A DNA stretch of 48,428 nt from positions 1-48,428 of the forward strand of contig CAMCDS010000016.1 of NCBI GenBank assembly GCA_945873625.1. Direction: 5' to 3'. The position numbers and the translations under genes are program-made. Position 1 is the stretch's first letter. Each line of letters begins with the position of its first letter. Below the pieces are notes generated by a model that saw nothing but the letters and a program-made list of their open reading frames with translations, had not been told where the DNA came from and made no database searches. Below are positions 26,486 through 34,432 of this stretch, in pieces. The stretch is from an uncultured Porphyromonadaceae bacterium. GTDB taxonomy: Bacteria; Bacteroidota; Bacteroidia; Bacteroidales; Muribaculaceae.

Positions 26486-27459
26486 TGGTTGTAGATGTCG
26501 GTTTTATATAGTTTGAGGTTGTCTTTGTCTGTAAACCAGTCGATGGTGGCCTTCAGTCCCTCCTCGAGGGAGAACTGCGGCTGCCACCCGGTGAGGTCGC
26601 GCAGCTTCGAGGCGTCGCCGAGCAGACGGCGCACCTCGCTCTTCGACGGGCGCAGGCGTGCAGGGTCTACGGTCCAGCGTATGTCGGCGTCCATGAGGCG
26701 GGCTATGGTCTCGAGCGTATGCTGCATCGTGATTTCCTTGCCGGTGGCGATGTTGATTTCCTCTCCGGCCACGTTTTCGGCACGGGCTATGGCCAGAAAT
26801 CCGCGGCACGTGTCTTTTACGAAGTTGAAGTCGCGGGTAGGCGAGAGGTCGCCCACCTTTATCTCGCGCTCGCCGGCAGCAATCTGCGAGATTACCGTCG
26901 GGATGATGGCGCGGGCCGACTGGCGCGGGCCGTATGTGTTGAACGGCCTGACGATGGTTACCGGCAGGTCGAAGGCGTTGTAGAAACTCTTGGCTATTGC
27001 GTCGGCGCCTATCTTGGTGGCCGAGTAGGGCGACTGCGGCTGGCGGGGGTGTTTCTCGTCGATGGGCACGTAGAGGGCTGTGCCGTAGACTTCCGACGTC
27101 GACGTTACGAGTATCCTCTCCACTCCGCAGTCGCGGGCTGCCTGGAGCATGTTGAGGGTTCCCTTGATGTTGGTGTCGACATAGCTGTCGGGGGCCACAT
27201 AGCTGTAGGGGATTGCGATGAGGGCGGCGAGATGGAACACGATGTCGGCGCCGCGCGTGATGTGGCGGCAGAAGTCAGGGTCGCGTACGTCGCCGCACAC
27301 CACCTCCAGCTCCGGGTGGCGCACCTGTTCGAGCCAGCCCCAGAAGTTGAACGAGTTGTAGAGCGACAGCGCCCTTACGTGGTAGCCTTCGCTGAGCAGA
27401 AGCTCGGTGAGATGACTGCCGATGAATCCGTCGGCACCGGTTACGAGTGCGGTTTGCAT
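26482..27459 (-). CDS. LegB-like NAD-dependent nucleotide-sugar 4,6-dehydratase/epimerase
   Basis: 325 residues from ATG 27459, chosen because MQTALVTGADGFIGSHL begins the dinucleotide fold directly. An upstream in-frame start would add 27 charged residues. Extended short-chain dehydrogenase: GxxGxxG at 8-14, SEVYG, catalytic YSATK (145-149) and RPFNTYGPRQSARAIIPTVI. The segment LYNSFNFWGWLEQV (33-46) is characteristic of the LegB group, UDP-GlcNAc 4,6-dehydratases of the legionaminic acid pathway. No other legionaminic acid genes are in the window, so a different 4-keto-6-deoxy sugar is possible. Cytoplasmic; translationally coupled to the ATP-grasp gene. Confidence 0.85.
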   Translation of the reverse strand: MQTALVTGADGFIGSHLTELLLSEGYHVRALSLYNSFNFWGWLEQVRHPELEVVCGDVRDPDFCRHITRGADIVFHLAALIAIPYSYVAPDSYVDTNIKGTLNMLQAARDCGVERILVTSTSEVYGTALYVPIDEKHPRQPQSPYSATKIGADAIAKSFYNAFDLPVTIVRPFNTYGPRQSARAIIPTVISQIAAGEREIKVGDLSPTRDFNFVKDTCRGFLAIARAENVAGEEINIATGKEITMQHTLETIARLMDADIRWTVDPARLRPSKSEVRRLLGDASKLRDLTGWQPQFSLEEGLKATIDWFTDKDNLKLYKTDIYNQ

Positions 27460-27603
27460 TTCGGGTGTTTTCTTATTTTTTGTGTCTCTCCGACCTTCGC
27501 TGCGAAGCCTGAGCCGGGTCGGCAGACTGATATTCATCAAGTAGCTGAGAAAAACGTTTCCAAGCTACATATAGCGTTTAATATTCAGAATCTACTTCCT
27601 TTG

Positions 27604-28062
27604 TTACCATTTCCTGAACGTCCAGACGCTGGCCTGCCCGTCGGCATCGGTGAGTCGGAGCGTGAGTTCGGAGCCCGACAGCCTTAGAAGCTGCCATTGC
27701 GACTGCCGGCCTGCGCCGGGGATGAGCTGGGGATAGCTCTCGTCGGGGAAGTCGAGGAAGAGTGTTTCGTCGGTGAGGCGATAGTTGCCGTAGGATGAGC
27801 GCACCTCGTGGCGGGGCAGGCAGAGGTCGACCCTCACAGTCGACGACTGAAACGCCCAGTACATCTCCGCGTTCTCGGGCAGAGCCGGAGGCTGCGCTCC
27901 GTCGGTGTCGGGCGTTATGGAGCGCAGCTGCCACTGTCCGAATATGGGACCGTTGTCGCCGTTGTTGTGGGTGCAGCCGGCGAGAGCCAGAGCCATTGCC
28001 GCCATCAGCAGCAGGGCCGTCAGCCTCAATCCTTTCGATATAACAATTGATGTCTCTTTCAT
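27604..28062 (-). CDS. Lipocalin-like lipoprotein (152 aa)
   Basis: Signal segment LTALLLMAAMALALAGCTHNNGDNG with lipobox LAGC (Cys30). The mature part begins GPIFGQWQLRSI, the GxW pattern at the start of lipocalin-like domains common in Bacteroidales. A run of beta-strands follows (EMYWAFQSSTVRVDL, SSYGNYRLTDETLFLDF, SQWQLLRLSGSELTLRL) ending in SVWTFRKW. Ligand unknown. It lies 44 bases after the Wzi-family gene and is probably cotranscribed with it. The 144-base gap to the LegB-like gene contains an imperfect CCGACC/GGTCGG stem and no clear promoter. Confidence 0.72.
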   Translation of the reverse strand: MKETSIVISKGLRLTALLLMAAMALALAGCTHNNGDNGPIFGQWQLRSITPDTDGAQPPALPENAEMYWAFQSSTVRVDLCLPRHEVRSSYGNYRLTDETLFLDFPDESYPQLIPGAGRQSQWQLLRLSGSELTLRLTDADGQASVWTFRKW

Positions 28063-28106
28063 GTTTCTGAATCTTATTCAGTCGCGGTTACGCCGGGGTG
28101 GACGTC

Positions 28107-29645
28107 TCATTTCCGGCCGAAGCGGATAAGGCCGTCGTAGCTCAGGGCGAGCAGCACGCCGTAGCGGTTACCGGTGAGCGAACCGGCGTCGAAGGCTATC
28201 TGCCCTCTGACCGACAGCCCTTTCACCCTCTTGATGCAGTAAGAGGCCTCGACCATGGCCGAAGTGGCGTGGCGCAGACGTGGCGCCGGCTCGACGGGGG
28301 TGCCGCGCGAATTGCGGTAGGCCATGAGCACCCTGTATTTCAGTCCTTCGGCGGGAGAGCCGGCCACGCCGGCCTGAAAACCGCGGATGCGGTTGTCGGT
28401 GAAGAGGGGGTAGCCGTCGCGGTTGTAGAGCGGCGATTTTACGAACGGCGTGCCGACCGACATTCCGTAGTTGGCCCAGCCGTCGTAATAGTAGTTGTTG
28501 TAATAGTTGTCGGCACCTGTGGCCTGTCCGGGTATCGAGGTGTCGGGATGGTCGCCGGGAGCCCAGTGGACGGGGCCCGACTGATTGGTGAAGTCGATGT
28601 ATTCCACCTGGACCTCATCCACCCAGCCCGGCGAGGGAGCCTTGTAGTTGATGCCCCACACGCCGTCCCAGCCGTTGAGCTTGCCGATTCCGGAGCCGTC
28701 TTCCCACGGCCACTGGAAATAGGCCGTGAGTTCCGAGCGGTCGGCAAACCGGTAGCGGGCTCGGAAGTCCCATGAGCCGAGATGGTTGCCGTTGTAGTAT
28801 TGCCGGTCTCCTCCGGTGGCTCCGCTCGATCCGCGCTTCTGAATGAAGACGTCGACGAAGTCGCGGAAGGTAACTCGCTGTCCGGCGGTCTCGTATATCT
28901 TGCCGTCGGAGTATGCATTGTAGTATCCGCCGAACTGTGCGGCGTGCTGCATGCCTACCGTTACCGAAAAGGGGCGGTCGGGATCGGTGCGGAAATAGCA
29001 GCGCTTGTAGTGGAACCATACTCCGGTGGTGATAAACGAGTTGTAGTGGTTGAAATGGTTGCGCAGCCAGTCGGCGTCGGTGAATTTTCCGTAGGCCACC
29101 TCGACCTGTATCTGCACCCATCCGCGGGTGAAAGGTATGTCTTGAAAGTCGATGAATCCGATGCGGGCCTGCGGTATGGGACGCGCGTTGCCGCTGAGCG
29201 TGATGTCGCCTACGCCGAGGGGGCTGTCGAAGAGGGAACGGGTGTCGGAGTTCATGCCGACGGTAAGGAACATGCCGCGGAACTTCACTCCGCCCCAGAG
29301 CTGCTGCACCCATGCGTATGGCGCCCGGAGCTTTCTGACGCTCCACGATGCCGAGGCGGCGGAATAGCGGTCGTAGCCCGTTGACTCGGTAAACGAGAAT
29401 CCGGCTTCGGCGCCGAAACCGTAGGTGAAGCGGCCCGAAGTGGAAAGCTCGCGCCTCAGGGAGACGCGCTCGTAGATTCCGGCCGGCTGCGTGTAGACGC
29501 CTCCCGAGTTGGAGGCGATGAAATATGGTGCGAAGTCGCCACCTCCGACATTGACCGAAGTCTCGGCCCGCCAGGGGATTTCGTATTCGGCTGATACGAA
29601 GGCTGAGGTCAATAAAGCGAGAAGGGAGAGAATGAGATGCTTCAT
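28107..29645 (-). CDS. Wzi-family capsule-assembly outer-membrane protein
   Basis: 512 residues with a signal peptide (LILSLLALLTSAFVSA, cut before EYEIP). The mature protein is rich in aromatic, alternating beta-strand segments typical of an outer-membrane barrel (YDRYSAASASWSVRK, GWVQIQVEVAYGKFTD, YYNAYSDGKIYE). The arrangement matches the capsule assembly Wzi family, whose E. coli namesake is a lectin that attaches capsular polysaccharide. In Bacteroidales its members are widespread and their role is not settled. The ATG overlaps the stop of the acyltransferase gene (ATGA), so the two are coupled; a lipoprotein gene follows. Confidence 0.78.
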   Translation of the reverse strand: MKHLILSLLALLTSAFVSAEYEIPWRAETSVNVGGGDFAPYFIASNSGGVYTQPAGIYERVSLRRELSTSGRFTYGFGAEAGFSFTESTGYDRYSAASASWSVRKLRAPYAWVQQLWGGVKFRGMFLTVGMNSDTRSLFDSPLGVGDITLSGNARPIPQARIGFIDFQDIPFTRGWVQIQVEVAYGKFTDADWLRNHFNHYNSFITTGVWFHYKRCYFRTDPDRPFSVTVGMQHAAQFGGYYNAYSDGKIYETAGQRVTFRDFVDVFIQKRGSSGATGGDRQYYNGNHLGSWDFRARYRFADRSELTAYFQWPWEDGSGIGKLNGWDGVWGINYKAPSPGWVDEVQVEYIDFTNQSGPVHWAPGDHPDTSIPGQATGADNYYNNYYYDGWANYGMSVGTPFVKSPLYNRDGYPLFTDNRIRGFQAGVAGSPAEGLKYRVLMAYRNSRGTPVEPAPRLRHATSAMVEASYCIKRVKGLSVRGQIAFDAGSLTGNRYGVLLALSYDGLIRFGRK

Positions 29646-30580
29646 TTATGATCCTCCTTGCGATAGGTCGTTATATGGCGGTGTTTCTTCTCCTCGAAAA
29701 TATCTGAAATCTTGAAGAAGATGCCGCTCTCCTCCACCTCGCCGAACTCATGGTTGACTGCCGTGCCGAACATGCGCATCGTAGGCGAGAGGCTCATGTA
29801 GGCGTTGACGAGCGGAGGGATGTTGAGCCCGTGCTCCCTGACGCTGTGGTTCAGAATTTTATAGTCTTCCTTGAAGCTGCCGCCGTTGAACAGCTTTTCG
29901 AGGCGCCCGGTGTCGGGATGCGTCTCCAGAGGCTCGAGCGGGCGCACGAGTTCGTCGGTGTCGGGAAAATACTTGTGTAGGAAGAATAGCAGCATGTCGC
30001 GACATTCCTCTCCATAGTCGGGATACATCGTAACCTTTCCGAAAAGGTAGCGTATGGCGGGGTATTCCACGGTAAGGGCCCCGAGTCCGTCCCAGAGATT
30101 GTCGAGGGCATAGAGGGCTTTGGGCCCGGCCTTCGACGACTGATAGTCGGGCGAGACGAACGAGCGTCCCAGCTCGATGGTCAGCGGCAGGATTTCGTTG
30201 ATGAAGCGGTCTGAGAACCGGAACATGTGGGAAGTGGCGATGCGCGGCACTCCGTTCTCGTCGAGCCTGATGTCTTCGCCGAGTATGAACCGGTAGCCTC
30301 CTATTATCTCCCGGTCTTTCGGATCCCACACTATCAGCTGTCGGCAGGGAGGATCCATGGTGTCGAATTCGTCGATGTCGCAGCTCTTGCCGGTACCTCC
30401 TCCGGCACCTCGGAAAGCCAGTTCACGCAGGCGTCCGATCTCGCGCATCGTCTCGGGCGCGTTTCGGAAGTCGACCACATAGATTTCGTTGTCCATCTTG
30501 TTGGTATGGCGCAACAGCCGCTCCGGAGTGAGTTCGCGTTCGATAAGCTCTCGGTCTATTTTCTGGATGATTTCTTCCAT
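29642..30580 (-). CDS. GNAT-fold N-acyltransferase (GlsB/OlsB-like, Acetyltransf_5)
   Basis: 312 residues, cytoplasmic with no signal. The family is that of OlsB (ornithine-lipid N-acyltransferase) and GlsB, which makes N-acyl glycine lipids in Bacteroides. Recognisable stretches: YVVDFRNAPETMREIGRLRELAFR (spanning about 34-57), ELGRSFVSPDYQSSKAGPKALYALD and YLFGKVTMYPDYGEECRDML. The expected reaction is transfer of a 3-hydroxy-acyl chain from acyl-ACP to an amino acid. The O-acyltransferase partner (GlsA/OlsA) is not adjacent; instead a Wzi-type outer-membrane protein is coupled downstream. A promoter lies about 60 bases upstream. Confidence 0.75.
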   Translation of the reverse strand: MEEIIQKIDRELIERELTPERLLRHTNKMDNEIYVVDFRNAPETMREIGRLRELAFRGAGGGTGKSCDIDEFDTMDPPCRQLIVWDPKDREIIGGYRFILGEDIRLDENGVPRIATSHMFRFSDRFINEILPLTIELGRSFVSPDYQSSKAGPKALYALDNLWDGLGALTVEYPAIRYLFGKVTMYPDYGEECRDMLLFFLHKYFPDTDELVRPLEPLETHPDTGRLEKLFNGGSFKEDYKILNHSVREHGLNIPPLVNAYMSLSPTMRMFGTAVNHEFGEVEESGIFFKISDIFEEKKHRHITTYRKEDHK

Positions 30581-30641
30581 ATCGGGATCCTTTCCGGCTT
30601 CGGATGGGGAGTGGTTGATGGCTTCCGGAGCCGGGTAATTG

Positions 30642-30670
30642 CAAAGTTAGTAAAAAAGTTGCAATCCAAA
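30642..30670 (-). promoter_or_regulatory. Promoter for the acyltransferase-Wzi-lipoprotein genes
   Basis: On the minus strand TTTG (30667-30670) and, 17 bases later, TAACTTTG (30642-30649), a full match to the -7 consensus. Another TTTG lies at 30673-30676. The predicted start is near 30635, giving a leader of about 55 bases before ATG 30580. Confidence 0.65.
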
Positions 30671-30745
30671 GCCAAAGCCGGGGTAAAATCCGACAAACGG
30701 GGTGTCTTTTATTGGCAAAATGGGCGCAGAGGGGACAGGCGGATG

Positions 30746-31255
30746 CTATCCCCGTCGCGTCAGCTGCTGCCTGAACCGGCGGTATTCCCCCTCGAAATTC
30801 GGCGTCAGCGTCCCTTTGCCGAATGCCTCTTCGATTTCATCCGCAGTCCAGAAACGTCCGCCGGCAAGCTCGTCCGAAGGACGGGGCGCGTCGGCGTCGG
30901 CCACGGCGCGGAACACGTAGACCAGCTCACGCTCCACCTCCGACTCGAAGAGATAGCTGCCGATGAACTCCGGGTCGGACACCTCGAGGCCGATTTCCTC
31001 CGACGTCTCGCGGCGCAGGGCGTCGGCTACACATTCGCCGAGGTCTACGTGGCCGCCGACGGCAGTGTCCCAGCGTCCGGGCTGAATTTTCTTCCATTCA
31101 GGACGCAGCTGCAGATAGAGGCGTCCGTCGGGATCTTGCAGGTGAAGATGCACTACGGGATGAAGCAGCATCGAGCCTCCGTGGCATTCTCCGCGGGTGG
31201 CCGCTCCTACGGCCACGCCGTTTTCGTCTACGACAGGTAAAAGTTCAGAATCCAT
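30746..31255 (-). CDS. NUDIX hydrolase (isopentenyl-diphosphate-isomerase-like branch)
   Basis: 169 residues, cytoplasmic. The NUDIX box GHVDLGECVADALRRETSEE plus IGL occupies 68-90 and satisfies GX5EX7REUXEEXGU. The N-terminus, LLPVVDENGVAVGAATRGECH, and the LHPVVHLHLQ strand resemble the YfcD/IPP-isomerase-like NUDIX group often annotated as hydrolases. The C-terminus WTADEIEEAF...PNFEGEYRRF is typical of the same group. The substrate cannot be read from the sequence; a nucleotide or isoprenoid diphosphate is possible. The gene is monocistronic, with its own -7 box. Confidence 0.88.
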   Translation of the reverse strand: MDSELLPVVDENGVAVGAATRGECHGGSMLLHPVVHLHLQDPDGRLYLQLRPEWKKIQPGRWDTAVGGHVDLGECVADALRRETSEEIGLEVSDPEFIGSYLFESEVERELVYVFRAVADADAPRPSDELAGGRFWTADEIEEAFGKGTLTPNFEGEYRRFRQQLTRRG

Positions 31256-31324
31256 AATCCGATGTCTTGAAACGTTCGGGAATATCCGTCAGCCATTTTC
31301 GGACGGAGGCTCCCTCTGAGTCTG

Positions 31325-31332
31325 CAAAGGTA
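31325..31332 (-). promoter_or_regulatory. -7 box for the NUDIX gene
   Basis: TACCTTTG on the minus strand, a full TAnnTTTG match 70 bases upstream of the NUDIX ATG. No TTTG is seen at the expected -33 distance, so the promoter is only partly supported. The adjoining 31,376-31,487 stretch holds two short inverted repeats (GAGAGTA/TACTCTC and GTATCA/TGATAC) of unknown meaning and no gene. Confidence 0.4.
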
Positions 31333-31489
31333 ATAAAAATCTGCGATTCCTTTTTTCAGACTGGTACATCCATGTCCGACTAACCCGTCGCGAGAGTAAT
31401 TATTTATCGTAGTTTACCTACTCTCCACTCCGGCTTCAGTATCATATCGGGAGGTTTGATACGGCGGTGAGTGCATGGGGTAACCGGCT

Positions 31490-31532
31490 AAAAAAAGTAA
31501 GAGGCTCAGTCAAATAGAATGACCAAGCCTCT
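31490..31532 (-). terminator. Rho-independent terminator of the lipoprotein gene at 31552
   Basis: AGAGGCT (31500-31506) pairs with AGCCTCT (31526-31532), and GTCA with TGAC inside it. On the minus strand the stem is followed by TTACTTTTTTTAGCC, a run of seven T (31490-31496). It sits 20 bases after the stop codon. Confidence 0.8.
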
Positions 31533-31551
31533 GGTTGCATCGGTGGGTGCC

Positions 31552-32193
31552 TTAGGGTTTATAAGGCATCACAAGATGTGTCTGCATGGCCTGCGGATCC
31601 TCCGGGTTAAAGGCATCCGGATGGAAAACAATGGGTATGCGTTTGGGTATGTTGAGTGTCGGCGGAGTGTCGAGAGGCAACAGTTCGCCTTTATCACCAT
31701 TCCAGATTGCCCAGGGATTGCCTTCGAACCATATTTTTAAATCGGAAGCGTTTTTACCGTTCCAGAAGGCGGGGTCGTAGGAAACCTCCATTTCGGTTTC
31801 GCTGATTCTGCGAATTACATTGTTTGCACTAATCTCAACGCTTTCACCCACTTTGAGATCAGTCGACAATTCCTTGCCATTGAGTTTGAAGTTGATTGCG
31901 TCCGTGGCTGAGAGTTTTTCCTCATTCATGAATTCAATGGAGAATACGCACTTCTCGCCTGCGGTCGGTATGGGAACAGTATATCCCCAAAAGCGCGGAA
32001 TCATATTGACTCCTGCAATAGTGTAAACGAGGTTTTCTTCATCACCGGAATACATCTTTACAGTTGTGCGGTAGTAGAAACCGTATTGCGAGTTTTCGTC
32101 GGGAGGGTTGGGTGAATCGTCGCTACATGAGGTCAGCAAAGCCGCTACAAGCGACATCAGTGCCAGAAGGCATTTTGTCTTTTTCATTATCAT
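31552..32193 (-). CDS. Hypothetical lipoprotein (213 aa)
   Basis: Starts MIMKKTK; the second ATG at 32187 is equally possible. Signal LLALMSLVAALLTSCSDDSPN with Cys23 and directly following Asp-Asp, a good surface-export signal. The mature protein looks all-beta (YGFYYRTTVKMYSGDEENLVY, KCVFSIEFMNEEKLS, EMEVSYDPAFWNGK) and may be an immunoglobulin-like domain. I do not recognise a family. Base composition is distinctly more AT-rich than the surrounding genes, and it has its own promoter and terminator. This fits a recently acquired single gene. It lies beside a decayed DUF4143 gene. Confidence 0.7.
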   Translation of the reverse strand: MIMKKTKCLLALMSLVAALLTSCSDDSPNPPDENSQYGFYYRTTVKMYSGDEENLVYTIAGVNMIPRFWGYTVPIPTAGEKCVFSIEFMNEEKLSATDAINFKLNGKELSTDLKVGESVEISANNVIRRISETEMEVSYDPAFWNGKNASDLKIWFEGNPWAIWNGDKGELLPLDTPPTLNIPKRIPIVFHPDAFNPEDPQAMQTHLVMPYKP

Positions 32194-32302
32194 TAATTTC
32201 TAGGGTAAACTACTGCGAAGCACACATTCTCAATGTGGTTCTTCCATGCTAAAAAGCTTGGATCCGGATTGTCCAAAAGTATTGGATTTTCATAAAGTTC
32301 GG

Positions 32303-32333
32303 TAAAGTTACAAATATCTATTTGAATTTCAAA
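32303..32333 (-). promoter_or_regulatory. Promoter of the hypothetical lipoprotein gene
   Basis: TTTG (32330-32333, minus strand), a 19-base spacer and TAACTTTA (32303-32310), one base off the -7 consensus. The leader to ATG 32193 would be about 100 bases. The region is AT-rich. Confidence 0.5.
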
Positions 32334-32512
32334 ATTTTTTTAAGGGGCGTTTTATATTCTTTTTTTTTTGCGGCTATTATGTATCAGCCTAAAGAACAGG
32401 TGTTTATGCTTCATGGATTGCTAAAAATTCTGAAACAAACTCTATTAGCGGTAGGACAAGGTTGTCAACTGGTACATCTACTGGCGCGACCTGCTCCACA
32501 AGGATACGCATG

Positions 32513-32596
32513 AATTTTGAGAAAATGCAGTTAAAAGAGGCAGTAAATTATGAGGAAATGCAGTATTTCGCTTGTTTAAATTTTGAGGAAATGGAT
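32513..32596 (+). repeat. Three 18-base direct repeats at exact 33-base spacing
   Basis: AATTTTGAGAAAATGCAG (32513-32530), AATTATGAGGAAATGCAG (32546-32563) and AATTTTGAGGAAATGGAT (32579-32596). The period is exactly 33 bases. The third copy contains the TTTG -33 element of the promoter next to it. If read in frame with ATG 32511 the units also give an 11-residue repeat (NFEKMQ, NYEEMQ, NFEEMD), but there is no convincing gene there. Confidence 0.6.
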
Positions 32597-32612
32597 AAAT
32601 ATTGTAACTTTG
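32582..32612 (+). promoter_or_regulatory. Orphan consensus promoter ahead of a gene remnant
   Basis: TTTG (32582-32585), a 19-base spacer and TAACTTTG (32605-32612): a perfect Bacteroidetes promoter on the plus strand. It now runs directly into the 3-prime fragment of a DUF4143-type gene with no start codon between. The original gene body appears to have been deleted from just behind the promoter. Confidence 0.65.
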
Positions 32613-32793
32613 CAGTGTCAATCAGAAAGTTACGTATAAATGGACCATCCGGTATGCCACTCATGCCTCTCTCGATGCCTTCCGGAGTAAATTCAGTTCG
32701 CGAATCGATCAGAGCTATCTTGTCTATACCAAAGACTACCGGCGTGATGCCGACATCACTCTGCTCCCTGCATTCATGACGATGTTTCTCTGA
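32611..32793 (+). pseudogene. 3-prime remnant of a DUF4143-type AAA ATPase gene
   Basis: An open stretch of 60 codons without a start, ending at TGA 32791. The translation includes KVTYKWTIRYATHASLDAF, then KFSSRIDQSYLVYTKDY and LLPAFMTMFL. The pattern of a Lys-rich strand, SRID(Q/K)SY..(Y/H)TKD(Y/L)R..., and a C-terminal LP.(Y/F)MTMFL is that of the C-terminus of ATPases with an AAA_14 and a DUF4143 domain, common in Bacteroidales. The P-loop and start are missing. It is immediately preceded by a good promoter. The identification rests on remembered family ends and is moderate. Confidence 0.5.
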
Positions 32794-32811
32794 TGCCTTC
32801 TCTCTTTAATG

Positions 32812-32851
32812 CATCAGCCAGCCTCTCGCTTTGACGCGAGGCTGGCTGATG
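32812..32851 (-). terminator. Hairpin terminator after guaA
   Basis: CATCAGCCAGCCTC (32812-32825) and GAGGCTGGCTGATG (32838-32851) form a perfect 14-base stem with a 12-base loop, 29 bases after the guaA stop. It probably terminates guaA and may also block readthrough from the plus-strand promoter at 32582. No long T-run follows on the minus strand. Confidence 0.6.
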
Positions 32852-32879
32852 TGTATTTACGTCAGCAAAGCCGGGTCGG

Positions 32880-34403
32880 TTATTCCCACTCGATTGTGGA
32901 CGGCGGCTTTGAGGAGATGTCGTAGACCACGCGGTTCACGCCGCGCACCTTGCGGATGATGGAGTTCGACACCTCGGCCAGGAACTCGTGGGGCAGCGGT
33001 GTCCATGTGGCGGTCATGCCGTCGGTGGAGTTGACGGCGCGCAGGGCCACGACGTTCTCGTAGGTGCGCTCGTCGCCCATCACGCCGACGCTCCTGATCG
33101 GGGTCAGGATCGTGCCGGCCTGCCATACCTTGTCGTAGAGGTTCCAGTCGCGGAGGCCCTGGATATAGATATGGTCGGCTTCCTGCAGTATGCGTACTTT
33201 CTCGGGCGTTACCTCGCCGAGGATGCGCACGCCCAGACCGGGGCCGGGGAAGGGGTGGCGTCCGATGAGCTTGGGCGAGATGCCGAGTTCGCGGCCCACG
33301 CGGCGCACCTCGTCCTTGAAGAGGAGACGCAGGGGCTCCACGAGGCGGAGGTTCATCTTCTCGGGAAGACCGCCTACGTTGTGGTGGCTTTTGATCACCA
33401 TGCCGGTGATGGAGAGCGACTCGATTACGTCGGGATAGATGGTGCCCTGGGCGAGCCACTTGATGTCTTTGAGCTTATGCGCCTCGCGGTCGAAGATGTC
33501 GATGAAGCCTTTTCCAATCACCTTGCGCTTCTTCTCGGGATCGGTTACACCCGCCAGATTGGCGTAGAAATGCTCTTTGGCGTCGACGCCGATCACGTTG
33601 AGTCCCATACCTTCGTAGTCGGCGAGCACGTCTTCAAACTCGTGGTAGCGGAGCAGGCCGTTGTCGACGAAGATACAGGTGAGGCGGCTGCCGATTGCGC
33701 GGTTGAGCAGCACGGCTGCCACGGTGGAGTCGACACCGCCCGAGAGGGCGAGCACCACCTTGTCGTCGCCGAGCTTCTCGCGCAGCTGTGCCACGGTCGA
33801 CTCGATGAACGATGCCGGTGTCCAGTCTTGCTTCGAGCCGCAGATGCCGGCCACGAAATTGCCGAGCACCTTGAGGCCGTCCTCACTGTGGTAGACCTCG
33901 GGGTGGAACTGCACGCCCCACGTCTCCTCGCCGGAGATGCGGAAGGCGGCGTTGCGCACGTCGGCGGTCGAGCCTACGTTGATGAAGTCTTCAGGGGTGG
34001 AAGTAATGGAGTCGCCGTGGCTCATCCATACGATTGAATTGTCGCGCACGCCCTTCATCAGCGGGTCGGCGTCGTCGTGCCATACGAGGTGAGCCTTGCC
34101 GTATTCGCGTGTGTCGGACGATTCCACGGTGCCGCCCGATGTCTTGGCGAGATACTGCGCTCCGTAGCAGATGCCGAGCAGCGGCCAGCGGCGGCGTATC
34201 CCCGAGAGGTCGATCTGCAGAGCCTGCGGGTCGTTGACGGAGTAGGGGCTGCCTGAGAGCACGACACCGATAATCCCCGGGTCGTCGGCCGGAAACTTGT
34301 TGTACGGATAGATCTCGCAGTATGTGTTCAGCTCGCGTATGCGCCTTGCTATCAGCTGCGTGTATTGCGAACCGAAGTCGAGAATTATGATCTTTTCCTG
34401 CAT
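32880..34403 (-). CDS. guaA: GMP synthase (glutamine-hydrolysing)
   Basis: 507 residues from ATG 34403; a longer in-frame start would only add unrelated residues. Converts XMP, ATP and glutamine to GMP in purine synthesis, in the cytoplasm. Domains: class I glutamine amidotransferase (1 to about 190) with the nucleophile in [12 protein letters not shown] (Cys79) and a FHPEVYHSE motif; the ATP-pyrophosphatase P-loop [14 protein letters not shown]; and the C-terminal dimerisation domain ending PPSTIEWE, the invariant GuaA terminus. It follows the KefB-type antiporter gene by 29 bases on the same strand, so they may be cotranscribed. Confidence 0.98.
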   Translation of the reverse strand: MQEKIIILDFGSQYTQLIARRIRELNTYCEIYPYNKFPADDPGIIGVVLSGSPYSVNDPQALQIDLSGIRRRWPLLGICYGAQYLAKTSGGTVESSDTREYGKAHLVWHDDADPLMKGVRDNSIVWMSHGDSITSTPEDFINVGSTADVRNAAFRISGEETWGVQFHPEVYHSEDGLKVLGNFVAGICGSKQDWTPASFIESTVAQLREKLGDDKVVLALSGGVDSTVAAVLLNRAIGSRLTCIFVDNGLLRYHEFEDVLADYEGMGLNVIGVDAKEHFYANLAGVTDPEKKRKVIGKGFIDIFDREAHKLKDIKWLAQGTIYPDVIESLSITGMVIKSHHNVGGLPEKMNLRLVEPLRLLFKDEVRRVGRELGISPKLIGRHPFPGPGLGVRILGEVTPEKVRILQEADHIYIQGLRDWNLYDKVWQAGTILTPIRSVGVMGDERTYENVVALRAVNSTDGMTATWTPLPHEFLAEVSNSIIRKVRGVNRVVYDISSKPPSTIEWE

Positions 34404-34432
34404 ATATTTTGATTGGGTGTTTACTTTCTGAT

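Noticed and set aside
32462..32779. A 105-codon plus-strand frame with 11-residue repeats (NFEEMQ)
   Set aside because: The repeats fall across a consensus promoter, and the downstream part is in the wrong frame relative to the DUF4143-like ending. It is better explained as DNA repeats than as protein.
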